Positions 20,891 to 30,360 of a stretch of 64,000 bases of DNA are shown here, one piece after another. Below the pieces are notes generated by a model, which searched no databases, was not told where the DNA came from, and worked only from the letters and a program-made list of their open reading frames with translations. The DNA is from Lepidostoma basale (lineage: Eukaryota; Arthropoda; Insecta; Trichoptera; Lepidostomatidae), in the NCBI GenBank assembly GCA_022606425.2, contig JAHDVF020001325.1:1054001-1118000 (forward strand), read 5' to 3'. Within the stretch, counting starts at the first letter, position 1. Each line of letters begins with the position of its first letter. Both the position numbers and the translations under genes were made by a program.

Positions 20891-21582
20891 TATTACATTA
20901 TAATTTTAATATTTGTACAGATGAAATCAATGTTTTGGTATTAAATAAATTATTTTGAACAAATATAATATTATATAATATTTACTCGTGGTTTATGTAA
21001 GCAGAAGGTGGCTGGCAGGAGATATAAGGAAATAGGAATAAAATGTTATCAAACATCATCTGTAATATTTAAAAAAAAAATCTATGGGTTGATATTCGGA
21101 TTTTCAAATAAAATTTTCATTGTATTCAAAATTCTTACTTTTCGAGTATTTTCGAAATTTTGCTATTACGTGATGTTTAATGCTAAATTATTTAATTTTA
21201 TCCACAGATAGCTATCTGGTCTGGAGAATAAAATTATATCTCGCATCATGCATTGCAAATAAGTTCAATGAGTCCAAATGAGTTGGCTAAATATTTTTCG
21301 TTTGTTATGTCTCATTTGTGTATAATGGAAATAAATAAATTCAAATTTCAAAATATGATTTTTTCTTTCGATATTCAAGCACATTTTTTCCATTTTTGAG
21401 TTTACTAAGCTTGAAAATATTACAATTGCACTATCGGGGAAACAATATAAAAAAGCAGAAAAACAGTATTTTAATCCATTTGAAATACATAAGAACAGTC
21501 ATCATAGAATTCCAGAGTGAACGATTTATCCCTTAAATTTTATGTTTCTATTATATATTTTAATGTACAACAACAAAAACAA
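20891..21582. other. Unassigned AT-rich DNA
   Basis: No recognised element. Confidence 0.35.
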
Positions 21583-21700
21583 ACCATCACGCCGTTTCTC
21601 TGAAGGGGTAGGCAGAGAGAATGGACTGCCATACTACTCGATCCTGACACACGCCTCTAGCATTCATACAGCGAGTCATAACATGGGTGACCTTTAAAAT
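21583..21700 (-). mobile_element. LINE G 3' end fragment
   Basis: AACCATCACGCCGTTTCTCT and GGCAGAGAGAATGGACTGCC mark the LINE G 3' end in reverse orientation, losing the match after about 120 bp. Confidence 0.75.
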
Positions 21701-21769
21701 TTGATTAATACTCCGTATTCCATTCACCTACACTCCGTATTCCATTCACACCATTTACGTGTACTTTCT

Positions 21770-22073
21770 TAATCATTAAGATGGTTTCGACATATGGAAG
21801 GAATGAATGAAGAAAGAATGGTAAAAAAAATATATGTTAATGATGTAAATGGAACCAGAAATAGAGGAAGACCGAAGAAAACGTGGCACGATCAAATAAA
21901 TCAAAAATTGAATGTCGGCCATGTGAGGAGTCAGAGAAATCGACGCGCATGCCTGACACGATGTATGAATGTTGAGGAATCGAGAGAAATATGTCAGGAA
22001 AGAAAAGTGTTTCAGTCCATTCTTTCTGCCTACTCCTTCGGGGAGACGGCGTGATGGTTAGTTAGTTAGTTTT
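21770..22073 (+). pseudogene. LINE G C-terminus with (GTTA)n tail
   Basis: The open frame reads MEGMNEERMVKKIYVNDVNG, TRNRGRPKKTWHDQINQKLN, VGHVRSQRNRRACL and TRCMNVEESREIC, ending at the GGCGTGATGGTTAGTTAGTT tail. This C-terminal frame is uninterrupted. 22074-22150 holds an opposed LINE G scrap. Confidence 0.85.
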
Positions 22074-22150
22074 TTTTTCTTCATCATTCATCCTTCATCC
22101 ATGCATCACATATGTTCAAACCAACGCAGTAATCCTTTCATAATTTTGTT

Positions 22151-22914
22151 CATAATATTTTAAATATTTTAACATTCTGTTTATAAATGTTCTGATGGTT
22201 TGAAATATAACAGTTGACATGAAAATAAATTGAAAAATGCTATTAATTACCTGAAATAATTCGACACCATTATAGTTAGATTACATTGTAATCAAATGAG
22301 ATAAAATAATTAAATATTTAAAAAGTATTAACACCTAAACAATCGCGGACCGGCCGTCACTGGTCAAGTTGATTAATTATTGTATAAATTCCATAAAATT
22401 GGAAACCAGCAAATAATTTTAATAAGCATATTTCAGATTTTTCATCGCGTGTTAAATTCAATAAACTTTTCCACTGTATCAATTCTTGGCGTGCATTGCA
22501 AAGAAAACTTGCGAGGAATGTTCGAATCGTTCCGTGAAAACTGCAAACCAAATAATCAGGATTATTAAAACGTTTGTGGTTTGAGAAACACAAGATTTTA
22601 CGACTCTACGTACAGAAGGTAATTTAATCATAATCGAGAACGATATACAAGTCACCCAAAGGTTTCTCGTCATTGTCATCAATTTAATCATTCTCATCTT
22701 CATTATTATCGTCAAACATCCCATTGACATAGATTTCTGTCAACAATCTCATAGTTTTTTCGTCTTCAAAATACGCTTCATCGTTACTGTCACCATATTA
22801 GTCATCAGCCAAAATATATAATATCATAATCATCACCATGGTCGATGGTATAACAAAAATTATACTATACAAAATTCAAACAAATTATATGGTTATGTAT
22901 TCTGTAAACATGTT
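22151..22914. other. Unassigned AT-rich DNA
   Basis: Small opposed frames at 22357-22730 have no recognisable motif. Confidence 0.35.
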
Positions 22915-23530
22915 ATCGTCATCATCATCGTTTTCTTTGGCATTGTCGTCGCTAAAGTCCGTTTCGTCATTGCCGAGACCTTGGTCACCGTCGTTACTAC
23001 AGTCATCGTCGACATCGTCGTCATCACAACCTCCATCATCGTTACCGTTGTCATCGTTGTCATCACCATCGTCATCGCCATCCCCGTCGTCATCGTTGTC
23101 AACGTCGTCACAGTCGTCACCGTCGTCATCGTTGCCATCATCGTCGTTATCGCCATCACCGTCGTCATCGTTGTCAACGTCGTCGACATCACCATCACCG
23201 TCGCCATCGTTGTCAACGTCGTCACAGTCGTCACCATCGTCATTGTTGCCATCGTCGTGGTCATTGCCATCACAGTCGCCATCGCTGTCAACGTCGTCAC
23301 AGTCGTCACCGTCGTCATTGTTGCCATCATCGTCGTCATCGCCATCACCGTCGCCATCGTTGTCAACGTCGTCACAGTCGTCACCGTCGTCATTGTTGCC
23401 ATCACCGTCGTCATCGTTGTCAACGTCGCGTCGTCACAGTCGTCACCGTCGTCATTATTGCCATCATCGTCGTCATCGCCATCATTGTTGTCATCATCGT
23501 CACTATATTTACATTCGTCTTGGTCACCGT
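22915..23530. repeat. GTC/ATC/ACC minisatellite, higher-order unit about 75 bp
   Basis: About 600 bp of trinucleotide-based sequence with a longer period: TTGTCAACGTCGTCACAGTC followed by ACCGTCGTCATTGTTGCC recurs about every 75 bp, with shorter units. It stays open in three frames (Ser/Pro-rich, Val/Ile-rich, Met/Thr-rich on the reverse), a result of 3-bp periodicity and not evidence of a gene. Confidence 0.85.
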
Positions 23531-23639
23531 CGTCATCGTTGTTATATAGCCAATTTGGTTTTCATATCCATCGATACTTTTTTAACCGTCATAATATTTA
23601 TTGCCATATTCTTTGTTTAAAAATATATATACCCTAATA

Positions 23640-23885
23640 ATCTTGTTTATTCTTAGCCACCGGACAATGGCCGGCTTTATTTTCATTTGTTTAATACAAA
23701 CACATCGTACAACTTGTGTAAAATAAAGATTCCCTCGATCGTCCCGGAACAAACTCGGGCCGAGTACAGTGTGAAGTGGCCGCCGTAAGCGTATCGTGTC
23801 TCATTACATCGGCCCGGCGAGCTCAACAGGTCTCCGCTGCTCACTTCAGCAACAAGCCAAGAAATTGGCAACAAGTACTCGTAAA
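23640..23885. other. GC-richer block of unknown role
   Basis: Unlike its flanks, 23730-23870 is GC-rich (CATCGGCCCGGCGAGCTC). The reverse strand is open for 63 codons (23874-23683) and the forward strand from 23776. No family recognised, no clear splice sites. Could be an exon, a UTR or an old element. TACTCGTA at 23876-23883. Confidence 0.3.
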
Positions 23886-23964
23886 GTTCCTATTCAATTA
23901 TTGGCTACATCATTTGTTTATAAATTACAACAGCCAGCTTCTTTTTTCTCATAGAACAATATTC

Positions 23965-24140
23965 TTCTACAGCTTTCGAGGCAGTGGCAAAATACTGCTA
24001 CACCGAAAATCCCGGATTCGATTCCCGGCGATGACAGTGTGAAAAAAAAATGACTCTCTGTCTTCGGTTTGGTAGAATTCACGTGACAATAAAAATGGCG
24101 ATAGATTAGCTACCTATCACATGTCATAAGAACCAATAGC
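23965..24140 (+). mobile_element. SINE-T, forward copy
   Basis: B box GGATTCGATTCCC at 24014-24026, then GCGATGACAGTGTG, GAATTCACGTGACAATAAAA and ATTAGCTACCTATCACATGT. The A box is degenerate. A poly-A run interrupts the middle block. Confidence 0.8.
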
Positions 24141-24394
24141 TAAAAAGTTGTATAGAATAAAATTGGGATCATTTAATCTATTCTACCACTACCACATTTA
24201 AAAGGTCCAAGTAGAATCATAAGAACCAGCAAAGATCAAACCAATCTCTAGGAATGAAACATAAAAATATATAACCTACATTCTTCAAATTTTTTTCTAA
24301 TACTTATCTATTTATTAAATTATAAAAAATTACATATTTCTTACAACTAGTATATGACATTTTTAATACATAATAGTTAATTGTATAAAAAAAT

Positions 24395-24865
24395 TATCTT
24401 TCATTTAATAAAGATAATGGCGTTAAAATTTTCTGTGTTAATAATAGAAATATAACATTTAGCAATCTCGAAATTTAATAAATTAAAAAAGCAATTAAAA
24501 ACAAAGAAAATATTATAAAAATCAAATAAATTTAACGTCAAATCCAATCTTTCATTTATTTCCTTTGTTGTAAGTAATTACCTGAACCCCAATAAGAACT
24601 TAAAATTATTATTTTAAGTTGATTCATAATATTTGTTATAACAAAAGTATAAACGTTCCAAAATAAATCTTTATAACATCTGTCAAAACTGATCATATTT
24701 GTTTTTAAATATGTATATTTATAATATGTATCACTGAAGAAAGACCGGTTGTCCGAAACATGTCTGATATGTATTATATGATAATATATATTTTTTTAAA
24801 GTAAGTGTTGTACTCGTATATAATATATAATACACAGTATACGAGTATAATAAAAAAAGACAAAT
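24395..24865 (+). mobile_element. Penelope-like 3' end with hammerhead-bearing terminal repeat
   Basis: 24410-24540 reads FNKDNGVKIF, VNNRNITFSNLEI and KKAIKNKENI: the same GIY-YIG tail as 14430-14900 (reverse), with stops. Then about 160 bp shared with that copy, CTGTCAAAACTGATCA, the ribozyme and AAAGTAAGTGTTGTA. This copy links the coding fragment and the ribozyme in one element. Two TACTCGTA/TACGAGTA sites (24811, 24840) lie at its end. Confidence 0.65.
24728..24770 (+). ncRNA. Hammerhead ribozyme, family A
   Basis: CTGAAGA (N7 = A, allowed) at 24734-24740; stem II with GAC/GTC paired and an A.C mismatch at its base; GAAA 24755-24758; stem III ACATGT; H17 = C24764; stem I GTATCA (24728-24733)/TGATAT (24765-24770), 6 bp including one wobble. 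Type I layout. Confidence 0.75.
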
Positions 24866-24975
24866 AAAACATCTACAACACAAAGTATGGCGAACATAGA
24901 AGAAAAAAAGTGTACATCATTGTTTAAGAAACAATAAATACGAGTATTTCTCCAAACTGTATCTGCCCTCGTTTC

Positions 24976-25515
24976 AAATCAAATCAAATCAAATCAAATC
25001 AAATCAGTTTATTTACTCAAAAGACATTACAAACAGCATAAATGTTTAAGGTATCTATTGAGTACAGGTAAGATATTATACACATACAACATAATACCAG
25101 GAACGCATTAGTGATGGTTCGACATTAGGAAGACAAGATACTTTCCAAAGTCATGAGCATTTGTCCCCTGAACCTACTTTCACTAATATGAAAGACGTCG
25201 ATCTCCGAGGAGACCGGTTTCAGCAGACTAATTGCTCTTCCCACCGGTGTCACCAGAGGCAGATTGGTTCTGGCGGCCGGTAGGTAAAACAATCTGTGCT
25301 GTCGTTATCGGAGATATCTATCGGAAACAAAAAGACCAACATCCTCCAGTACGGCCGAGTTCTCGAAGTATCCCCTAATTAATCTGATGAAATGGGTTAT
25401 TAGATGTCCAACTCTTCGAAGCTGTAGAGAATTGGTTCCGAGCATTCCCAAAAGAAACGCCATGGGATAGAGCCATGGATAACTACCATACTCCCTCATG
25501 TAGAGATACCTGAGA
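24976..25515 (-). pseudogene. LINE J with (CAAAT)n tail
   Basis: Forward strand starts with six CAAAT units, then AGTTTATTTACTCAAAAGAC. The reverse strand encodes REYGSYPWLYPMAFLLGMLG and TNSLQLRRVGHLITHF, then in another frame RTNLPLVTPVGRAI and SEIDVFHISES. 5'-truncated, frameshifted. A MITE-B end scrap and TACGAGTA (24939-24946) lie just before it. Confidence 0.85.
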
Positions 25516-25699
25516 GTTTTAAGGCCATATGTCTGTTATTATTTACAATTTATCAAAAGTAAAAACACACATTATAATAGGCTAACCACCTCAAGGGTGC
25601 ATTAAGACATGTTTTAAATTTATAAATTTGATATTCGCGATCGGTTAGAAAGTACAATAGAACATACCCAATTCAACACATACATGTTTTGAATTGGGT

Positions 25700-25970
25700 A
25701 TGAAATATGAAAAATATGGGTTTACAGCTTAGATCTGAAATCTGTCGGATTATTTATGCATCTACGAGTAAAGTATGAAGGGAGATTGTTCCGAGCTGAT
25801 GGGCCGGCTACCGCAAAAGCTCGATCCCAGAAATTCGTACTAGGGCAACGCTTCTGCTCAACTAATCTTCCTATACCAGAGCAGTTTGCCGAGCGAAGTG
25901 TGGATTTCCTTAGATTTAGGCTGTCCGTTATACATAGTTCGGATACTCGTATATAACTTGGTGCCATTCC
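25700..25970 (-). pseudogene. LINE C-terminal fragment (PSA.NNLPSY type)
   Basis: Reverse frame 25967-25722 reads RQ-like VEQKRCPSTNFWDRAFAVAG, PSARNNLPSYFTRRCINNPT and DFRSKL. This pattern is the usual end of Jockey/CR1-group proteins. The pair TR in YFTRRCINN comes from TACTCGTA on this strand (25770-25763); without that 6-bp insert it reads YFRCINN. Confidence 0.65.
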
Positions 25971-26136
25971 ATATTGCGCTTTTAAGACTGTCCAGCAGAG
26001 TTTTTACTGGATTCTTACTGGACTTAGTGACGTTCTTTGAGATGTAGTGTTATGTTATATGGGACTTTTTTCTATAAATATTTAGTTTCGTTCCAGTTAT
26101 TCTTTTTTTAGCTCCGACCGGTTTCGATGAAGATGC

Positions 26137-26335
26137 AAATTGGAAACAGAATATGGTGGTCGAGGCGTTAACAGAACTTATGATCTGTCATTGGTTGGGT
26201 TAAGCGCACGTTTTATGTAATACAACATTCCCCATTCCGCCCTTCTTACGACCACCACGTCTGACAATTTTTTGGAAGGTGTATATATGCTACTATGGTG
26301 GACTACACTTCGCATTTTTTAGTTCAATCTAAAAA
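26137..26335 (+). mobile_element. T-family repeat, partial
   Basis: GGAAACAGAATATGGTGGTC to CTTACGACCACCACGTCTGA, matching 5630-5810. It abuts a hammerhead-family scrap (GACCGGTTTCGATG) at about 26117-26130. Confidence 0.7.
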
Positions 26336-26506
26336 CATTTTCTTTTAATGATATTCTACCAATGTATTTCGATAAAAAGCATTTTTTTTATAGAATAAAA
26401 TTTTATATAACTTTCGTATGAAGCACTTTATTTGTGGTGTGACATTATTCAATAAAATAATAATGCACTTTTAGTAATTTGTATTAACACCACTTTATTT
26501 GGTAAC

Positions 26507-26545
26507 ACCAGCCGGTTTCGCTCCCGCCAGAGCTTCGTCAGGGTG
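26507..26545 (-). ncRNA. Hammerhead ribozyme, family F, left arm
   Basis: Reverse strand CTGACGA (N7 = C; all invariant bases kept) at 26541-26535; stem II GCTCT/GGAGC region; GAAA 26519-26516; stem I CACC/GGTG. Stem III reads ACCGGC, so the A15.1-U16.1 pair is lost (U to C), which should impair cleavage. Confidence 0.65.
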
Positions 26546-26568
26546 AGAGAGTAAACAGTTTACTCTCT

Positions 26569-26608
26569 CGCCCTGACAAAGCTCCGACGGGAGCGAAACC
26601 GGTTGGTG
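26569..26608 (+). ncRNA. Hammerhead ribozyme, family F, right arm (G8A)
   Basis: CTGACAA 26573-26579; stem II GCTCC/GGAGC perfect; GAAA 26595-26598; stem III ACCGGT; H17 = T26604; stem I CGCC/GGTG. Between the two arms every consensus base survives at least once. Confidence 0.65.
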
Positions 26609-26655
26609 TTACCAAATAAAGTGGTGTACATACAAATTACTGAAAGTGTATTATT

Positions 26656-27384
26656 TTTTCATTTAATTATTATATACCTCGCAAGTTAATAATAAAGAAG
26701 CTCTCCTCCAGTTGAATTATCAAGGTCGAGGGTACCTACCCAATCAGTCGTAAATTCCATTTTTAAATAATATTGACGTTTATCTATATCTGTACAAGTA
26801 TGTATGTGGAGCAAACATTAAAACTATTACCTACCCTTTATTACCAAAGCCACCCGACATTTGACCGCGCTTTGTGACTTTCGATGGCGAATGTCGTCAT
26901 CTAAGTAAGAAATTGATCAATAAAACATAATACGGCATTAATCACGTTGCGACTTCCATCAAACAGCTAATGTTTCGGATTAAATGATTCCACGTAATGA
27001 AGGCCGCACGCACACACTAACACTAGTAGCACACATACACATATAACTGGGAACACGCAGCCAGTAAAGGCAGCTTTTACAAATAGCGGAATTATATTTT
27101 TGTGACATTTGGTTCAATATTTTTACAGAAATTATTGAACAAAATGAGTAATACCAGGAAGTGAAAGAGACAACTCGGCAAGTTAAGTAATTCATCGTGG
27201 CGAAGGGACGTAATACTCGTATATGCTACGTATAATGCCGTTCCTAGTCAATTGCATCGAAGAGGACCTGGTTCGAGCATCCAGAAGCACGGTCCGGCTG
27301 GCGGACTTCTGGGTCAACGATATAGAACATTACTACCACTGACTAAGGAAGAAATATCTTCGTTTTTCCTATCACCTTTTCTCA
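26656..27384. other. Unassigned, partly less AT-rich
   Basis: No element recognised. GCACGGTCCGGCTGGCGGAC near 27290-27310 stands out in composition. TACTCGTA at 27214-27221. Confidence 0.35.
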
Positions 27385-27690
27385 TTACAAATCAAATCAG
27401 TTTATTAACTCAAAAGACATTACAAACAGCAAAATGTTTAAGGCAGGCATAGAGTACAGGTAAAATATTTAAAAAATACAACATAATACCATGAACGCAT
27501 TAGAGATGGTTCGACATTAGGAAGTCAAGATATTTTCTAAAGTCAAGAGTATTTGTCTCCTGAACGTACCTTCACTAATATGAAAGACCTCGATCTCTGA
27601 GGAGACCGCGTTCAGCAGACGAATTTCTCTTCCCACCGGTGTCACCAGAGACAGATTGATTCTGGTGGCCGGTAGGTAAAACAATCATGT
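27385..27690 (-). mobile_element. LINE J 3' end
   Basis: ACAAATCAAATCAGTTTATT tail, then CATTACAAACAGCAAAATGT and, near the end, CACCGGTGTCACCAGA and CTGGTGGCCGGTAGGTAAAA, all parallel to 25000-25290. Confidence 0.8.
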
Positions 27691-27779
27691 CGATAAAAAT
27701 AAACTCAAAAGTGAAAAAAACAGTGTTTTAATTCATAAAAAATCATTATCATTAGGACATTTACAAAATAAAAACTAGA

Positions 27780-28400
27780 TAACCATCAGGACGTCTACCC
27801 GAAGGGGTAGACAGAAACCATTGACCGACACATTTTTATTTCCTGACATATTTTTTTCTCTTTTTCAACATTCATACATCGTGTTAAGCATGCATGTCTT
27901 CACGTGCCGACAATTAATATTTGTTTGATTTAAACGTTCCTCGTTTTCCTGGGTCTTGCTCTATTTATTTTTATTTTTATTATTTTGTTGAATCGCTCTT
28001 TACATCCTTACAGTGCGAGCCAAATCGATTTAAAACGCAAAGTGACATAGGCATAGGATATGTGATAGCTAATATTTCACTATTTAACTGTCACATGAAT
28101 TCTACACCAGACCAAAGACAGTGTGGCATCACATTGCCATCGCTGGGAGTCGGACCTTCGGTGAGGCAGTCGTAGCATTTGTCACTCAGCTACAAAGAGC
28201 ATCGTTGACTTCGTTAGACATATACATTCTTTATCATTATTTCTTCATTTATATTTCAATGTGTCCAAAATACGAGTATTTTAATGACCCTTTCATTATT
28301 TTTTTCATATCATTTGCATTCGCACTACTTTCACTTCTTATATTTGCATTTGACACAATATCACATATTCGTCTAAGAGATCACAATATAATGACATTTT
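27780..28400 (-). mobile_element. LINE G copy interrupted by SINE-T
   Basis: 27780-27960 is the LINE G 3' end (CATCAGGACGTCTACCCGAA; reverse-strand C-terminal region). 28205-28400 is the same LINE upstream, with reverse-strand MLRRICDIVSNANIRSE-like sequence. Between them is a SINE-T, which must have inserted later. TACGAGTA at 28271-28278. Confidence 0.7.
27965..28203 (-). mobile_element. SINE-T within LINE G
   Basis: TGTCACATGAATTCTACACC, AGACAGTGTGGCATCACATT and a degraded tRNA-like head; includes the longer 3' extension (TTGTTGAATCGCTCTTTACA) also seen at 3025-3050. Confidence 0.7.
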
Positions 28401-28969
28401 AAATCAACCACAAAATCATGAAACATACAAAAAAAACGCTTCACGACATTATGGTTATTCATAGGAGGGAAAAATCAATTTTCAACAATCGCAACCCATT
28501 TTAGTCATGTGTCTAATACCTAGCTATACTACTATACTACTCGTACCTACCTATCAGTATTTTATTGATTAATTCAATTATTTAATACTTGCAATGAAAT
28601 AGCGCTAGTAATTAGCTATGGAAATGTTATAGCATAATACTCGTACGAGTATATCGACCGAAATCTTGCATTGCACTAAACTGACTCATATAAATGACTC
28701 TGTTTGATTTTCAGAACTGTTTCTCTTTCGTTTGGTCGATGGTTTTCGGGCTAACTTTGTGAATCAACCGATTATCTAAAATCTAATCACATCTGACACG
28801 CATACTAATAACTGCAGAACTTCCTATATAGTCGATGATGTTTAGGAAAATACAAACGTTTTATTACACGGCCGCCTTTCAGTTTTGATTATTACTATTA
28901 TATTTTTTCCTTATATAAAACAGGTCGTTTGAACCCAATTCTTATATACAATTTATTTCAGCAATTATA
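28401..28969. other. Unassigned AT-rich DNA with TACTCGTACGAGTA
   Basis: Holds TACTCGTA at 28538-28545 and the overlapping double TACTCGTACGAGTA at 28638-28651. Otherwise unrecognised; the last 60 bp are SINE-T tail (GTTTGAACCCAATTCTTATA). Confidence 0.4.
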
Positions 28970-29140
28970 TTGATTCTTATGAAATGTGATAAGAAGCTAA
29001 GTTATCGCCATTTTATTGTCACGTGAATTCTAAGACAGACTAAATACAGTGTGACAAACACACTGCCATCGCCGAGAATCGAATCCGGGACCTTCGGTAT
29101 GAAAGTCAGAGCTCTTAACACTCTGCCACGAAGATCAATT
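28970..29140 (-). mobile_element. SINE-T, well kept
   Basis: Reverse strand: CTTCGTGGCAGAGTGTTAAG (A-box region), then AGCTCTGACTTTCATACC, GGTCCCGGATTCGATTCTCG with the B box, and GTGTGTTTGTCACACTG. TAGCTTCTTATCACATTTCA tail. Confidence 0.85.
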
Positions 29141-29310
29141 GGGTCATGCCATGCTTTCCTCGGTCTTCCACGGCTTCTCACACTGCCTGTATACAACATT
29201 TCAACCATTATTCTCTCGTCCATTCGTTCCATATGTCCAAACCATCCCAGGGATCCTTTTTAATTTTACTTATGATAAAATCATCTGCCTTACATTTTGA
29301 GTCCATTTTT
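29141..29310 (-). mobile_element. LINE G-like fragment
   Basis: Reverse strand reads WDGLDIWNEW-type sequence and in another frame MERMDERIMVE, SRGRPRKAWHDPID. Related to but distinct from LINE G; same SINE/LINE junction as 2.9-3.4 kb. Confidence 0.65.
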
Positions 29311-29635
29311 TAGAGTTCATATTCGCTTGGCATAACCAGATCACGTTTTAGCCGTTTCGTTTCGTCAAGTTGCAAAACTGTTTTTTTTTTTGACATTCCA
29401 ATTAGGGATGGGCAAAACGACCCATCTCAAGGATCTGATCTGAACGGATCGCTCATCGGAGTGAGTCAACTCTTTTTCTTAACTCATGACTTACTAAAAT
29501 CAGATACGTAACTCCAATGCCTTCTCGAAAAATGACGTTATAACAAGCCAACCTATGCAATTCAATATTTACTTAGTCGTATTTTTCATACAGATTTGTG
29601 ACTAATCGATGTTTTTTTTTTTCAATTTAACTAGA

Positions 29636-29670
29636 CTGACCCATAGCAACGCGTGGCCGGGTACAGCTAG
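29636..29670 (+). mobile_element. Helitron 3' terminus
   Basis: CCATAGCAACGCGTGGCCGG then GTACAGCTAG and T: hairpin arms GCAACGCGT.GC, CTAG end. Same design as 18926-18961. The start of the element was not found. Confidence 0.65.
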
Positions 29671-29795
29671 TAATTGCTAAATGACTGTTCACGTCTTTCA
29701 TCACTTGACGGTAAACATCAATCGTTTCAAAACACAAACAAAAGCAATCATAGGTATCGTAATTATCACCTGGGAACCAAAATGCCCCCTATTAT

Positions 29796-29981
29796 TTGCA
29801 TTGCAATCTCAGCTGTGTGTATAGCGGGCAGCCAGCGGCGGTGAACGAAGCCGCCCCGCGACTAGGGACCCAGAAGTGGGTCACGGGGGGATCGATACGG
29901 GAGACGGAAGAGACCCCGGGCCGGGAAAGGTTAAGTCCGAATGCAATCAGAGCAGAAACACGTTCCATGTTGATCTTTTAA
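29796..29981 (+). other. GC-rich block with a 61-codon open frame
   Basis: GC-rich from 29825 to 29945 in AT-rich DNA. The forward frame reads GQPAAVNEAAPRLGTQKWVT, GGSIRETEETPGRERLSPNA with mostly G or C third positions, ending at a stop. This could be the end of a retrotransposon ORF or a host exon; I recognise neither. Confidence 0.35.
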
Positions 29982-30067
29982 AAATACTTCAATCATAATT
30001 TGATATCATTTTACAATCCTGTTTATGATATAACGCGGAAAAAATTGACTGATGTAAAACTCGAACT

Positions 30068-30302
30068 AACTAACCATCACGCCGTCTCCCCGAAGGGGTA
30101 GGCAGAAAGAATGGACTGCCACACCTTTCTTTCCTAACATATTTCTCTCGCTTCCTCAACATTCATACATCGTGTCATGCACGCGCGTCGATTTCTCTGA
30201 CTCCTCACATGGCCGACATTCAATATTTGATTTATTTGATCGTGCCACGTTTTCCTCGGTCTTCCTCTATTTCTGGTACCATTTACATCATTAACATATA
30301 AT
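30068..30302 (-). mobile_element. LINE G 3' end, clean copy
   Basis: AACTAACTAACCATCACGCC, then GAAGGGGTAGGCAGAAAGAA. Reverse strand encodes the C-terminus RNRGRPRKTWHDQINQ.LNV and RRACMTRCMNVEEARE-like residues. Ends at ATTAACATATAATTT. Confidence 0.85.
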
Positions 30303-30360
30303 TTTTATTTATATATTAAAGATATATTTTTTTTTTATATCTTTAATATATAAATAAAAA
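30303..30360. repeat. Perfect 25-bp inverted repeat
   Basis: TTTTTATTTATATATTAAAG and ATATA, an 8-nt T-rich loop, then the exact complement. It starts where the LINE G match ends, so it may be a small palindromic insertion. Confidence 0.75.

Larger units (their letters stand above)
26460..26655. mobile_element. Family F foldback with two opposed hammerheads
   Basis: Arms CACTTTATTTGGTAACACCA and TGGTGTTACCAAATAAAGTG are nearly perfect inverses; the centre is GAGAGTAAACAGTTTACTCTC. Each arm carries CTGAC.A, stem II GCTCY/GGGAGC, GAAA and a CCGG stem III. Confidence 0.85.

Noticed and set aside
22838..23637. 260-, 218- and 176-codon frames across the minisatellite
   Set aside because: Stop-free frames on both strands follow from the 3-bp periodicity; flanks lack coding character or clear start context.
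26110..26135. A hammerhead at GACCGGTTTCGATGAAGATG
   Set aside because: The GAAA and CCGG half on the reverse strand is joined to unrelated T-family sequence; no stem II or CTGANGA box exists.
29400..29520. hAT end suggested by TAGGGATGGGCAAAACG
   Set aside because: The sequence resembles some hAT ends, but no inverted partner or 8-bp duplication was found in the window.
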